15,499 bases of DNA from Hyphomicrobiales bacterium (GCA_027051995.1 JALUFY010000130.1:1-15499); one strand, 5' to 3'. Positions 1 to 7,313 are shown, counted from the first letter of the stretch. The notes: generated by a model from the letters alone, not told the origin. Made by a program: numbers and translations.

Positions 1-42
1 GATGCGGCGATGTTGAAACCATTCCCCGAACGCTGCTGGTGA
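1..42 (+). CDS. possible 3' end of a gene running in from the left
   Basis: Frame 1 from the window edge is open and reads DAAMLKPFPERCW before a TGA at 40-42. It would converge on fliJ and end just before the hairpin at 51-74, a common arrangement for convergent genes. Thirteen codons are too few to identify a family, and frame 3 is also open here to about position 105. This is an inference from position only. Confidence 0.25.
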   Translation, partial: DAAMLKPFPERCW

Positions 43-43
43 G

Positions 44-74
44 AAAAAAACGGCCCGCCTTTCGGGGCGGGCCG
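44..74 (-). terminator. rho-independent terminator of fliJ
   Basis: A perfect 9 bp GC stem (51-59 paired with 66-74) has a 6-nt loop. On the minus strand it is followed by seven T residues (plus-strand A run 44-50). It lies 34 bp beyond the fliJ stop codon. The T run is on the minus side only, so it should work mainly for fliJ, although the hairpin could also affect a convergent transcript from the left. Confidence 0.85.
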
Positions 75-107
75 GTTGCGGTTTGTCTGGTTTGAGCGAG
101 CGCCCCG

Positions 108-500
108 TCAGGCGATACGGCGCTCGATGGCCGGGCCGTCCTGGGCGGGCTGGAAACTCTCGCCAGTGGTCTTTTCGGCCAGCAGCTTGACCTTTTCGAG
201 TTCCTCCTCGGCCTCGGCGGCGCGCCTGGCGGCGGCTTCGAGCTGGATGTCGAGATCGGAGATGGATTTCAGCAGGTTGTCGCGCCGGTTGCGCATGTCC
301 AGCGCGGCGGGCGGATACTGCACATGGGCGGGATCGGAAATGCCGGTGCGCTCCTCCTCGAAACGGATGCCCGCTTCCAGATCGTCCTGCTTGCGGCGGA
401 ATTCGCTGATCATCAATTCGATTTCACCAACCTGGCGGCGGGCTTCCTCGACGCGGAAATTATGCAGCCTCAGGCGGGCTTGCCAGTCCTTGGAACGCAT
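108..500 (-). CDS. fliJ: flagellar export chaperone FliJ
   Basis: This is a 130-residue, almost wholly helical, charged protein. It matches the alphaproteobacterial FliJ type: an N-terminal RLxxFxVEExRRQVGEIE-like helix, a central 'ERTGISDPAHVQYPPAA' break (about residues 53-70), and a second coiled-coil helix (NLLKSISDLDIQLE onward). FliJ is a cytoplasmic stalk of the flagellar type III export apparatus. It sits in the FliI ATPase ring and contacts FlhA. I chose the ATG at 500 because GAGG lies 7 nt upstream; an in-frame GTG at 524 would add eight residues and has no clear ribosome site. The gene is divergent from ctrA and followed at once by a terminator, so it appears monocistronic here, unlike the usual fliI-fliJ operon. 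The fliJ/ctrA neighbourhood is common in alphaproteobacteria. The assignment rests on sequence pattern plus synteny. Confidence 0.82.
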   Translation of the reverse strand: MRSKDWQARLRLHNFRVEEARRQVGEIELMISEFRRKQDDLEAGIRFEEERTGISDPAHVQYPPAALDMRNRRDNLLKSISDLDIQLEAAARRAAEAEEELEKVKLLAEKTTGESFQPAQDGPAIERRIA

Positions 501-623
501 GTTCAGGCCTCGTTTGTTACTCACACACTCACACTCGGGCCGGATTCAGCATCTCCGGCCCCGGCCGCCATGTTCCGGAAAAACACCCTTTTCAACAGCC
601 GGGTGATCTTCCTCTCTTGGCGC

Positions 624-638
624 GAATCACTTAGAATC
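624..638. promoter_or_regulatory. paired GANTC (CcrM methylation) sites
   Basis: Two GAATC pentamers start exactly 10 bp apart (624 and 634), and a third, GATTC, lies at 543-547. CcrM methylates GANTC in alphaproteobacteria, and GcrA reads the methylated sites to time transcription. The motif is seen directly; its use as a timing signal for ctrA is inferred from Caulobacter. Confidence 0.5.
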
Positions 639-697
639 TGAAGCCAGTCAGACTTGGCGGCCCGTTATTCAGCATGAAACATCATGCGCCATCGGGC

Positions 698-712
698 TTA
701 AGGGCCGGTAAA
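698..712. promoter_or_regulatory. weak CtrA-box-like site
   Basis: TTAA, seven bases, then TAAA. This matches seven of the eight specified positions of TTAA-N7-TTAA. It lies about 250 bp upstream of the ctrA start, so it could serve an upstream promoter or be chance. Confidence 0.3.
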
Positions 713-811
713 CGCAAAACCCGCGTTTGGCGCTTTTCGCCATAGCGGACCGGGGCGGGCGGGGCGCGCCGCGGCTGACGGTTTGTAAACATCAGGATGT
801 CCGGCCGGCGT

Positions 812-830
812 TTAGGTTTTGATTAACCAT
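812..830 (+). promoter_or_regulatory. CtrA box 1 upstream of ctrA
   Basis: TTAG (812-815), seven bases, TTAA (823-826): seven of eight matches to the CtrA consensus TTAA-N7-TTAA. The right half extends to TTAACCAT (823-830), an octamer that, as I recall, has been described as a CtrA half-site in Caulobacter. The site is about 130 bp before the ctrA ATG. Autoregulation is inferred. Confidence 0.65.
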
Positions 831-841
831 TCGCGTTTATC

Positions 842-860
842 TTAACGAGCGGTTAGCCAT
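842..860 (+). promoter_or_regulatory. CtrA box 2 upstream of ctrA
   Basis: TTAA (842-845), seven bases, TTAG (853-856): again seven of eight matches. The right half extends to TTAGCCAT, one base different from the TTAACCAT of box 1, and the two lie exactly 30 bp apart. Three helical turns would place two CtrA dimers on the same DNA face. Confidence 0.65.
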
Positions 861-960
861 CTGCGCCCGCGAAACCGGGCCGGGGCTGTCATGGTTTACA
901 TGGAGATTGAATACTTCCGCGAAGCGGGCCGGGCCCGCGGGCGGAGAGAAGGGGAAACAC

Positions 961-1680
<720 letters not shown>

Positions 1681-1704
1681 CCGGCCGGCAGCGAAGAATT
1701 ACGG

Positions 1705-1741
1705 GCCCCGCACGCGATTTTTCCGCGCGCGGGGCTTTTTT
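1705..1741 (+). terminator. rho-independent terminator of ctrA
   Basis: A 7 bp stem (1705-1711 with 1729-1735, GCCCCGC/GCGGGGC) is extended by partly paired GC bases and followed by six T residues (1736-1741). It begins 24 bp after the ctrA stop and separates ctrA from the DUF2157 operon. Confidence 0.85.
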
Positions 1742-1796
1742 CGTCATGATTTGAGCCATAATGGCGGCGATTCGTCCGCTGACCGGGGGAGGTTTC

Positions 1797-3098
1797 ATGT
1801 TCGTTTTTTCCTATGAACGGCGGTTGCGCGCCGATCTTGAGCGCTGGGCCGGAAAGGGCTGGGTGCGGGCGGACGCCGTCGAGGCCATGATCGAAGACGC
1901 CGCCAGCCACGAGGCGGCGCGGCAGGGCGGCCGGCTGCCGCGGATTCTGGGCATTCTCGGCGCGGTGCTGCTGGTAGCCGGCGTTCTGATGTTCGTCTCG
2001 GCCAACTGGGAGGTGATTTCGCGCCTGGCGCGTCTTTCCCTGCTGCTGGCGGCGCTGTGGGGAGCGCTGCTCGGCGGCGCCTGGCTGAGGAAGTCGCGCC
2101 ATGGCTGGCTGGCGGAAGGGGCCGTCGTTCTCGCCGCGGGCATCTTCGGGGCCAGCATCATGCTGATTTCCCAGATGTATCACATCGAGGGGCATTATCC
2201 CGACGCGCTGCTGCTGTGGGGGCTGGGCGCGCTGCTGGTGGCGGCGCTCGCGGAATCGCAAGGGGCGCTGGTGCTGGCGCTTGGCCTGCTGGGCTGGTGG
2301 AGCGTCGCGGAGATGCTGGATTTCCACCTCGGCGTGAAATGGCTGTTTCTCGCGCCCTGGGCGATTGGCGCGGCGCTGGCGCTGTGGAAGCGCTGGCGGC
2401 TTGGCGCGCACGCCGTCATCCTCTCCCTGCTGGCCTGGCTGTTCGGCGTCGTGAACCATTATCTGGACATGAAATCCATCGGCGCGGGACTGGCGCTGGG
2501 TTGCATGGCTTCTCTCGGCGCATGGATGTATGCCGGGGGGCTGGCGGCGGCGAAACCGGCGCGGCGGGACGCGCACGGCATGGTGGCGACCCTGGTGTCC
2601 TACGGGGCCGTCCTTGCCGGGCTGGCGCCGTTTCCCGGCCAGATGCTGTTCGACAAGGGTGTTCCGCACATGCTGGTGCTGTATCCGGTGCAGGCGTTCG
2701 CCGTGACGGCTCTGCTGACTGGCGCGGCGGCGGTCTTCGGCCTGTGGAAGGGGCGCATCGCCTGGTTTGACGCGCTGGCGCTGCCGGCCGGGGCGCTGGC
2801 GGCGGCCGGGCTTTTCGCCGGAATGCCGGGCGGCAGGTGGATCATGGCGGCCATCGTTCTGGGCATGAGCTTATGGCTGATCACGGCCGGCCAGCGGCTG
2901 GCGGCGAAGCGCCTGGTGCGCATGGGGCTGGCGCTGTTCGGGGCGGAGGTGCTCTATGTCTATTTCCGCACCCTCGGCGGATTGCTGGATACCTCGCTGT
3001 TCTTCCTGCTGGGCGGCGCGCTCTTCATTCTCATGGCCTTCGCATTCGTCTGGCTGCAAGGGCGGCTGGCGCGCGGAAACGGGGAGACGGCGCAATGA
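1797..3098 (+). CDS. DUF2157 polytopic membrane protein
   Basis: This 433-residue protein has a soluble N-terminal region of about 45 residues (YERRLRADLERWAGKGW...), then roughly twelve hydrophobic segments to the C-terminus. The start of the membrane part, with VSANWEVISRLARL and the QMYHIEGHYPDALLLW block, is typical of DUF2157. The function of this family is not established. I chose ATG 1797 because GGAGG lies 4 nt upstream; the in-frame ATG at 1761 has no ribosome site and would add a non-conserved leader. Its stop overlaps the next start (ATGA), so the two are probably translated together. DUF2157 and GDYXXLXY proteins are frequently adjacent or fused, which supports both calls. The pair sits between ctrA and chpT, but no functional link to them is visible. 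Confidence 0.85.
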   Translation: MFVFSYERRLRADLERWAGKGWVRADAVEAMIEDAASHEAARQGGRLPRILGILGAVLLVAGVLMFVSANWEVISRLARLSLLLAALWGALLGGAWLRKSRHGWLAEGAVVLAAGIFGASIMLISQMYHIEGHYPDALLLWGLGALLVAALAESQGALVLALGLLGWWSVAEMLDFHLGVKWLFLAPWAIGAALALWKRWRLGAHAVILSLLAWLFGVVNHYLDMKSIGAGLALGCMASLGAWMYAGGLAAAKPARRDAHGMVATLVSYGAVLAGLAPFPGQMLFDKGVPHMLVLYPVQAFAVTALLTGAAAVFGLWKGRIAWFDALALPAGALAAAGLFAGMPGGRWIMAAIVLGMSLWLITAGQRLAAKRLVRMGLALFGAEVLYVYFRTLGGLLDTSLFFLLGGALFILMAFAFVWLQGRLARGNGETAQ

Positions 3099-3688
3099 AC
3101 AGGATTGTCTCCTCCATCTGGACGCGGGTTCTGCTGACGGCCCTGGTGCTGAGCGCCGCACTCGGCTGGATCGTCTACAACCGCATGATGATCCTGAAGA
3201 ACGGGCGCGAAATCGTGCTGAAAAGCGAGCCCGTCGATCCGCGCGATCTGTTTCGCGGCCATTACGTGCGGCTGGGCTATGCCATTTCGCGCCTCAAGGG
3301 AGATGACAGGCTGCTGAAGGGGCTGGGTCATCTGAAGCGCAATCAGAGCGTCTATGTCACCGTCAAACCGGGGGCGGACGGCTACTGGGTGCTGGATTCG
3401 GCCTCCACGGTGATGCCGCCACCGGAAGATGGCAAGGTGACGCTGAAGGGGCGGGTGGAATATCCCCTCTTCCCGCACGGCGGGCGCGTCTCCTACGGCA
3501 TCGAGCGCTATTACGCGCCCAGGGAAAAGGCGCTGGCGCTGGAAAAGAGAACCCGCCGGGCCGTCCCGCCGCGCGGGCGTAAGGAACGGCCGCTGGGCGT
3601 CATCGTCCGCGTCGCCCCCAATGGCCGCGCCGCCATCGCCGGGCTGATGCTTGACGGCAGGAAAATCTACGAAGAACCGCTGTTCTAA
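3095..3688 (+). CDS. GDYXXLXY-domain membrane-anchored protein
   Basis: A 197-residue protein with one N-terminal membrane segment (about 11-27, LLTALVLSAALGWIVY) followed by an extracytoplasmic domain. The family hallmark appears as RGHYVRLGY (residues 54-62) after the conserved 'PVDPRDLF' lead-in. The usual Asp of GDYxxLxY is His here. Later conserved-looking blocks are KGRVEYPLFPHGGRVSYGIERYY (written with no gap in the protein, about 130-155), typical of this domain. The function is unknown. The gene overlaps the DUF2157 gene by four bases (ATGA), so the two products probably act together in the inner membrane. It ends 15 bp from the convergent chpT stop, with no clear terminator between them. 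Confidence 0.82.
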   Translation: MNRIVSSIWTRVLLTALVLSAALGWIVYNRMMILKNGREIVLKSEPVDPRDLFRGHYVRLGYAISRLKGDDRLLKGLGHLKRNQSVYVTVKPGADGYWVLDSASTVMPPPEDGKVTLKGRVEYPLFPHGGRVSYGIERYYAPREKALALEKRTRRAVPPRGRKERPLGVIVRVAPNGRAAIAGLMLDGRKIYEEPLF

Positions 3689-3703
3689 GCCGGGCGGAGT
3701 GCC

Positions 3704-4339
3704 TCAGGCCCCGGATGTGATGGCCCTCAGGGTCACGTCGTCTTCGCCCTGTTCGATTTCCAGCGCGTAACCGGCCTGCTCGACAAGGCGCAGTGTGTAA
3801 TAGGGCTGCACCTTGTGGGCGTCCATGCCGCTGGCGGGCTCTTCGCCGGTGAGCACCCTGGCGGTGCGCTCCGGCAGGCAGGCCTTGCGCCCCGTGGCCT
3901 TGAGGGTGATGGACGAGTCATCGGCGTCCACCACGATCTCGCCGCCGCGCGGAATGCAGGTCAGGGCGATGGTGAACAGATTGAGCGCCAGCTTGACCTC
4001 GGCCTTGGGGCGGGTGACGTTGGGCGCGTTCCATTTCAGGCTGACGCGGGCATCATCGGCGATCAGGCTGGCGGCCAGGTCTCCGGCGTCGCCCATGGCG
4101 ATCTCCATGCCCGCCGATCCCGCCGCGCCGAAGGCCAGACGGGCGAATTGCAGCTTGCCGGAGGCCTGCCGGGCCGAATTCTCGATCAGCGTGATGGCGA
4201 CCTTGCGCATCTCCTCGTCGGGATTTTCCGCCAGCACCTCCAGCCCGTTGGCGATGGCCCCGACGGGCGAAATCAGGTCATGACAAATGCGGCTGGAAAC
4301 CAGCGCCGCCAGGTCCATGTCGCTCAGACGCTCGCTCAT
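3704..4339 (-). CDS. chpT: histidine phosphotransferase ChpT
   Basis: This 211-residue protein starts MSERLSDMDLAALVSSR and carries the H-box RICHDLISPVGAIANGLE, with His20 as the likely phosphorylated residue. The first 80 residues form the DHp-like helical pair. The rest resembles a histidine-kinase ATP-binding fold with no recognisable ATP motifs, as in ChpT. ChpT takes phosphate from CckA and passes it to CtrA and to CpdR, so it controls both CtrA activity and stability. I chose ATG 4339 for its AAGGAG six bases upstream; an upstream ATG at 4438 lacks this and would add 33 non-conserved residues. The gene is transcribed toward the DUF2157 operon and is divergent from cysQ. Linkage to ctrA about 2 kb away reinforces the call. 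Confidence 0.92.
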   Translation of the reverse strand: MSERLSDMDLAALVSSRICHDLISPVGAIANGLEVLAENPDEEMRKVAITLIENSARQASGKLQFARLAFGAAGSAGMEIAMGDAGDLAASLIADDARVSLKWNAPNVTRPKAEVKLALNLFTIALTCIPRGGEIVVDADDSSITLKATGRKACLPERTARVLTGEEPASGMDAHKVQPYYTLRLVEQAGYALEIEQGEDDVTLRAITSGA

Positions 4340-4382
4340 GAAAATCTCCTTGTGCCCCTCGATGCTGCCCCGGGCCGTCCGC

Positions 4383-4425
4383 GAATCAGACGCGGCGGAA
4401 AACTTCTGCCTTAATAGCGGCTGAA
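4383..4425. promoter_or_regulatory. candidate CtrA box and GANTC site in the chpT-cysQ divergent region
   Basis: The 172 bp between the chpT and cysQ starts contains TTAA-N7-TGAA at 4411-4425 (seven of eight CtrA-consensus positions) and a GAATC at 4383-4387. The box edge is about 72 bp from the chpT ATG and 87 bp from the cysQ ATG. It could form a feedback loop on chpT. This is a motif match only. Confidence 0.4.
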
Positions 4426-4511
4426 AGCCGGGCTGCAAAGACCGGGCTGTTGCATGCGGCGGGTGGCATGGCTATGCAGAAGGGAGCAAACGGAACGCAG
4501 GAGGCGCATCG

Positions 4512-5300
4512 ATGGAGAAAGTCCCGCAACGGCTGCGAGAAATGAACGCCCTGGCCCGCCGGGCGGGGGCGGAGATTTTGCACATTCGCGAAAGGGGCGC
4601 GAAAGTGCGCGAAAAGGCCGATTCCTCGCCGGTAACGGAGGCCGACGAGGCCGCCGAGGCGGTCATTCTCGCCGGGCTGAAAGAGCTGTGGCCGGATATC
4701 CCGGTGATCGCCGAGGAGGAAGCGGCGGCGGGCCGGCTGCCGGCTGCCGGGCGGCGCTTTTTTCTCGTCGATCCGCTGGACGGGACGAAGAGCTTCATCT
4801 CCGGGCGCAAGGATTTCACCGTCAACCTCGCCCTGATCGAGAATGGCGCGCCTGTGGCCGGGGTGGTGTTTGCGCCCGCCAGAGGCGAGCTTTACGCCGG
4901 AGACGAACAGGCCGGGGCCTTCTTCGCCAAAGGTGACGCGCCGCTTGCGCCGATGCAACACAAGCCCCGGGAAGCGGGCAAGGGCCTGCGCGCCGTGGCC
5001 TCGCTCAATCATCGCGACGCGGAGACGGACGCCTGGCTGGCGGCGCATGGCGTCAACGACATCGTGGCGGCGGGATCGTCCATCAAGCTGTGCCTGCTGG
5101 CGCTGGGAGAAGCGGATGTCTATCCGCGCTTCGGGCGCACCATGGAGTGGGACATCGCCGCCGGGCAGGCGGTGCTTGAGGCCGCGGGCGGGCAGGTGCT
5201 GGAGGCCGAAAGTGGCGCGCCCCTGCGTTATGGCAAGGCGGCGCGCGGCTATGACAATCCGCCTTTCATCGCCTGGGCGGCGGGAGTGAGACCTTTATGA
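4512..5300 (+). CDS. cysQ: 3'(2'),5'-bisphosphate nucleotidase CysQ
   Basis: A 262-residue member of the inositol monophosphatase superfamily. Metal-binding motifs are in order: the Glu run around residues 68-70 (VIAEEE), DPLDGTKSF at 87-95, and EWDIAAGQAVLEAAGG at 212-227. The wording KADSSPVTEADEAAE near the N-terminus and DPLDGTKSFISGRKDFTVN favour CysQ over true inositol monophosphatase. CysQ hydrolyses 3'-phosphoadenosine 5'-phosphate, a by-product of sulfate assimilation and sulfotransfer. The ATG at 4512 has AGGAGG seven bases upstream. The gene overlaps the following transglycosylase gene by four bases (ATGA), so they are co-translated, although no metabolic link is evident. A role on another small phosphate ester cannot be excluded. 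Confidence 0.87.
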   Translation: MEKVPQRLREMNALARRAGAEILHIRERGAKVREKADSSPVTEADEAAEAVILAGLKELWPDIPVIAEEEAAAGRLPAAGRRFFLVDPLDGTKSFISGRKDFTVNLALIENGAPVAGVVFAPARGELYAGDEQAGAFFAKGDAPLAPMQHKPREAGKGLRAVASLNHRDAETDAWLAAHGVNDIVAAGSSIKLCLLALGEADVYPRFGRTMEWDIAAGQAVLEAAGGQVLEAESGAPLRYGKAARGYDNPPFIAWAAGVRPL

Positions 5301-6520
5301 GGCGCCTGCTTGCCGCTTTTCTGATGCTTGCGCTGTGCGCCGCCGGTGCGCGGGCGGGAGATCCGGACGGGGCCTTCCGCCGCTGGCTGGCGCATGATCT
5401 GTGGCCGGCCGCGCACGGGGCGGGGATTTCGCGCGAGGTGTTCAACCGCGCCTTTGCCGGCGTCAGGGTCAATCCGAAACTGCCCGATCTGATCCTGCCT
5501 GGGCAATCGCGCATCCCGAAAAGGCAACGGCAGGCGGAGTTCGGCGCGCCCGCGCGCTATTTCAACGAACGCTCCCTTGCCGCGCTGGCGGCGCGCGGGC
5601 GGGCGTTGCTGGGCAGGCACAAGCGGCTGTTCGCGCGCATTGCGGCGCGTTATGGCGTGCCGGGGCGCATCATCCTGGGTATCTGGGCGCGCGAATCCAA
5701 TTATGGCGCGGCGCGCATTCCCTACAATGCCTTCTCCATCCTGGGCACGCAGGCCTTTCTCGGCCGCCGCAGGGAATTGTTCCGCCGCGAGCTGCTGGCG
5801 GCGCTGACGATCGTGCAAAAGGGGTATGCGCCGGCAAAAGCCCTGAAGGCCTCGTGGGCCGGGGCGCTGGGCCAGCCGCAGATGATGCCGTCGTTTTATC
5901 TGAAATACGCCGTGGACTTCGACGGCGACGGACGGCGCGACATCTGGCGCTCCATTCCCGACATCACCGCCTCCATCGCCAGCCATCTGGCGGCGCATGG
6001 CTGGAAGCGGGGGCTGGACTGGGGCTTCGAGGTGACGGTTCCGGCATCCGTCTCCTGCACGCTGGAAGGGCCCGATCAGGGCAAAAGCTTCGCCCGCTGG
6101 GCGGCGATGGGCGTGCGGCGGGCGGGCGGCGGGCCATTCCCGAAGGGATACGTCAGACGCAGGGGCTATCTGCTCATGCCCGCAGGGCGCTTCGGCCCGG
6201 CCTTCATCGTCACGGACAACTTTTATGTGCTGAAGGCCTACAACATGAGTGACCTCTATGCGCTGTTCGTCGGCCATTTGGGCGACCGCATCCGCTGGAA
6301 CGCGCGCTCCTTCCGCGCCGTATGGGGCGATGTGGGCCATCTTCCGCGCTCCGATGTCGCGGCCATGCAAAGGCGGCTGGAGGCGCTGGGGCATGACGTT
6401 GGCGGAGCCGACGGCCTGCCGGGCTTCAAGACGCGCCGCTACATCGGCCGCTGGCAGGCGGCGCACGGCCTGAAGCCGCGATGCTTCCCCACGCAAAGGC
6501 TGAAAGCCCTGCTGAAATGA
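5297..6520 (+). CDS. secreted lytic murein transglycosylase (MltB/SLT_2 family) with peptidoglycan-binding domain
   Basis: This 407-residue protein has a signal peptide (RRLLAAFLMLALCAAGARA, predicted cleavage after Ala20). There is no lipobox at the cleavage site, so it is probably soluble periplasmic. The SLT_2 domain (about 25-330) has the catalytic Glu133 in GIWARESNYG, the block LGTQAFLGRRRELFRREL, and LGQPQMMPSFYLKYAVDFDG (191-210). The C-terminal 65 residues (MQRRLEALGHDVGGADGLPG...) form a peptidoglycan_binding_1 repeat. Such enzymes cleave the MurNAc-GlcNAc bond non-hydrolytically to give 1,6-anhydroMurNAc ends and help in wall remodelling. It starts inside the cysQ stop (ATGA). The length and domain order are normal for alphaproteobacterial homologues. 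No transporter or secretion cluster is nearby to suggest a special role. Confidence 0.9.
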   Translation: MRRLLAAFLMLALCAAGARAGDPDGAFRRWLAHDLWPAAHGAGISREVFNRAFAGVRVNPKLPDLILPGQSRIPKRQRQAEFGAPARYFNERSLAALAARGRALLGRHKRLFARIAARYGVPGRIILGIWARESNYGAARIPYNAFSILGTQAFLGRRRELFRRELLAALTIVQKGYAPAKALKASWAGALGQPQMMPSFYLKYAVDFDGDGRRDIWRSIPDITASIASHLAAHGWKRGLDWGFEVTVPASVSCTLEGPDQGKSFARWAAMGVRRAGGGPFPKGYVRRRGYLLMPAGRFGPAFIVTDNFYVLKAYNMSDLYALFVGHLGDRIRWNARSFRAVWGDVGHLPRSDVAAMQRRLEALGHDVGGADGLPGFKTRRYIGRWQAAHGLKPRCFPTQRLKALLK

Positions 6521-6526
6521 GTAACC

Positions 6527-6552
6527 TTACCGGCCTGTTAACGGGGCGCTAA
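6527..6552 (+). promoter_or_regulatory. array of three CtrA half-sites upstream of eipA
   Basis: TTAC (6527-6530), N7, TTAA (6538-6541), N7, CTAA (6549-6552). Both overlapping pairs match TTAA-N7-TTAA at seven of eight positions, with an 11 bp period. The array lies about 107 bp before the eipA start and immediately after the transglycosylase stop. Brucella eipA is reported to be directly activated by CtrA, so this is a well-motivated site, although binding here is inferred. Confidence 0.6.
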
Positions 6553-6658
6553 GGCTTTTTCTTCAAAATGTCCGCAAATAGCCGTCTTCGCGCCGCCGCC
6601 TCGTCATGGCCCGGAGCGATGCTGGCGCGAGAGGGCCAACCGGACAACAGGTGACATC

Positions 6659-7282
6659 ATGAAACACAATCTGAAAACCCTTGCGGCGCTGGCCGGCCTG
6701 GCGGCTGCCCTGGCTGTTCCGCACACAGCCGCGCTGGCCGATGGCGATGGCATCATTCACAGAACGGCGGCGCGCGTGGACGCGCCGGTGACGCACCGGC
6801 GGGGCTATTCTTCCGGCGAGATCATCCGCGAAGGGCACAAGTTCTTCGGCAAGACGACGCGCGGGCTGGCGCGGGCGGTGGAATCCGTGTTCGCCCGCAA
6901 GGGGCGGCCGACGGGATACATTCTCGGCCAGGAGGCTTCCGGAGCCTTCATCGGCGGACTGCGCTATGGCGAGGGCACGCTCTACATGAAGGACGGCCGG
7001 CGTACCAAGGTGTTCTTTCAGGGGCCGAGCATCGGCTTCGACGCCGGGGGCAATGGCTCAAGAGTGCTGATTCTGGTCTACAATATCGATTCGCCGCGCC
7101 AGATCTTCTCGCGCTTTTACGGCATTGCCGGTTCGGCCTATATCGTCGGCGGGCTGGGCATAAGCTACAAGGCCAATGAACAGCTTGTGCTGGCGCCGAT
7201 CCGCACCGGCGTGGGCGCAAGGCTCGGGGCCAACGTCGGCTATCTGAAGCTGACGGCGCGCCCGACCTGGAATCCGTTCTAG
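6659..7282 (+). CDS. eipA: periplasmic envelope-integrity protein EipA (DUF1134)
   Basis: This 207-residue protein has a signal peptide ending around AALA-DG (residue 28). The mature part matches DUF1134: SSGEIIREGHKFFGKTTRGL, the glycine-rich GRPTGYILGQEASGAFIGGL region, then beta-strand-rich repeats through GIAGSAYIVGGLGISY. Brucella EipA is a soluble periplasmic eight-stranded beta-barrel needed for envelope-stress resistance, and its gene is directly activated by CtrA. The ATG at 6659 has AGGTGA about eight bases upstream. It is a single-gene unit: a 138 bp gap with CtrA half-sites lies before it, and a strong terminator follows. The biochemical activity is unknown. Confidence 0.88.
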   Translation: MKHNLKTLAALAGLAAALAVPHTAALADGDGIIHRTAARVDAPVTHRRGYSSGEIIREGHKFFGKTTRGLARAVESVFARKGRPTGYILGQEASGAFIGGLRYGEGTLYMKDGRRTKVFFQGPSIGFDAGGNGSRVLILVYNIDSPRQIFSRFYGIAGSAYIVGGLGISYKANEQLVLAPIRTGVGARLGANVGYLKLTARPTWNPF

Positions 7283-7313
7283 GACGCATATCCAAATTGC
7301 CAGATGGTTTGCC

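Larger units (their letters stand above)
501..960. promoter_or_regulatory. fliJ-ctrA divergent regulatory region (460 bp)
   Basis: No convincing gene lies here. The DNA is more AT-rich than the flanking genes and full of short motifs: GANTC sites at 543-547, 624-628 and 634-638; CtrA-box-like sites at 698-712, 812-826 and 842-856; and GTAAAC or its complement at 708-713, 785-790 and 894-899. An inverted repeat (710-715 with 723-728) and GTTTGTAAAC at 781-790 are also present. In Caulobacter, ctrA has two promoters. One overlaps a GANTC site and is active when hemimethylated, and both are under CtrA feedback, so this density of sites fits a ctrA control region. I do not see a clear -35/-10 pair that I would defend. 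Confidence 0.75.

Noticed and set aside
674..745. Small open frame of 23 codons upstream of ctrA (MKHHAPSGLRAGK...)
   Set aside because: No ribosome site, lies within the regulatory region, and has no supporting feature. A leader peptide cannot be excluded but is not supported.
3689..3703. Possible shared terminator between the GDYXXLXY gene and chpT
   Set aside because: Only 15 bp, and nearby GC repeats form no clean stem followed by a T run on either strand.
5249..6496. Long minus-strand open frame (about 415 codons) opposite the transglycosylase gene
   Set aside because: It mirrors the real gene in a GC-rich sequence where stops are rare. Its translation is low-complexity Arg/Pro/Ala/Gln-rich with no domain, while the plus strand has signal peptide, catalytic motif and ATGA coupling.
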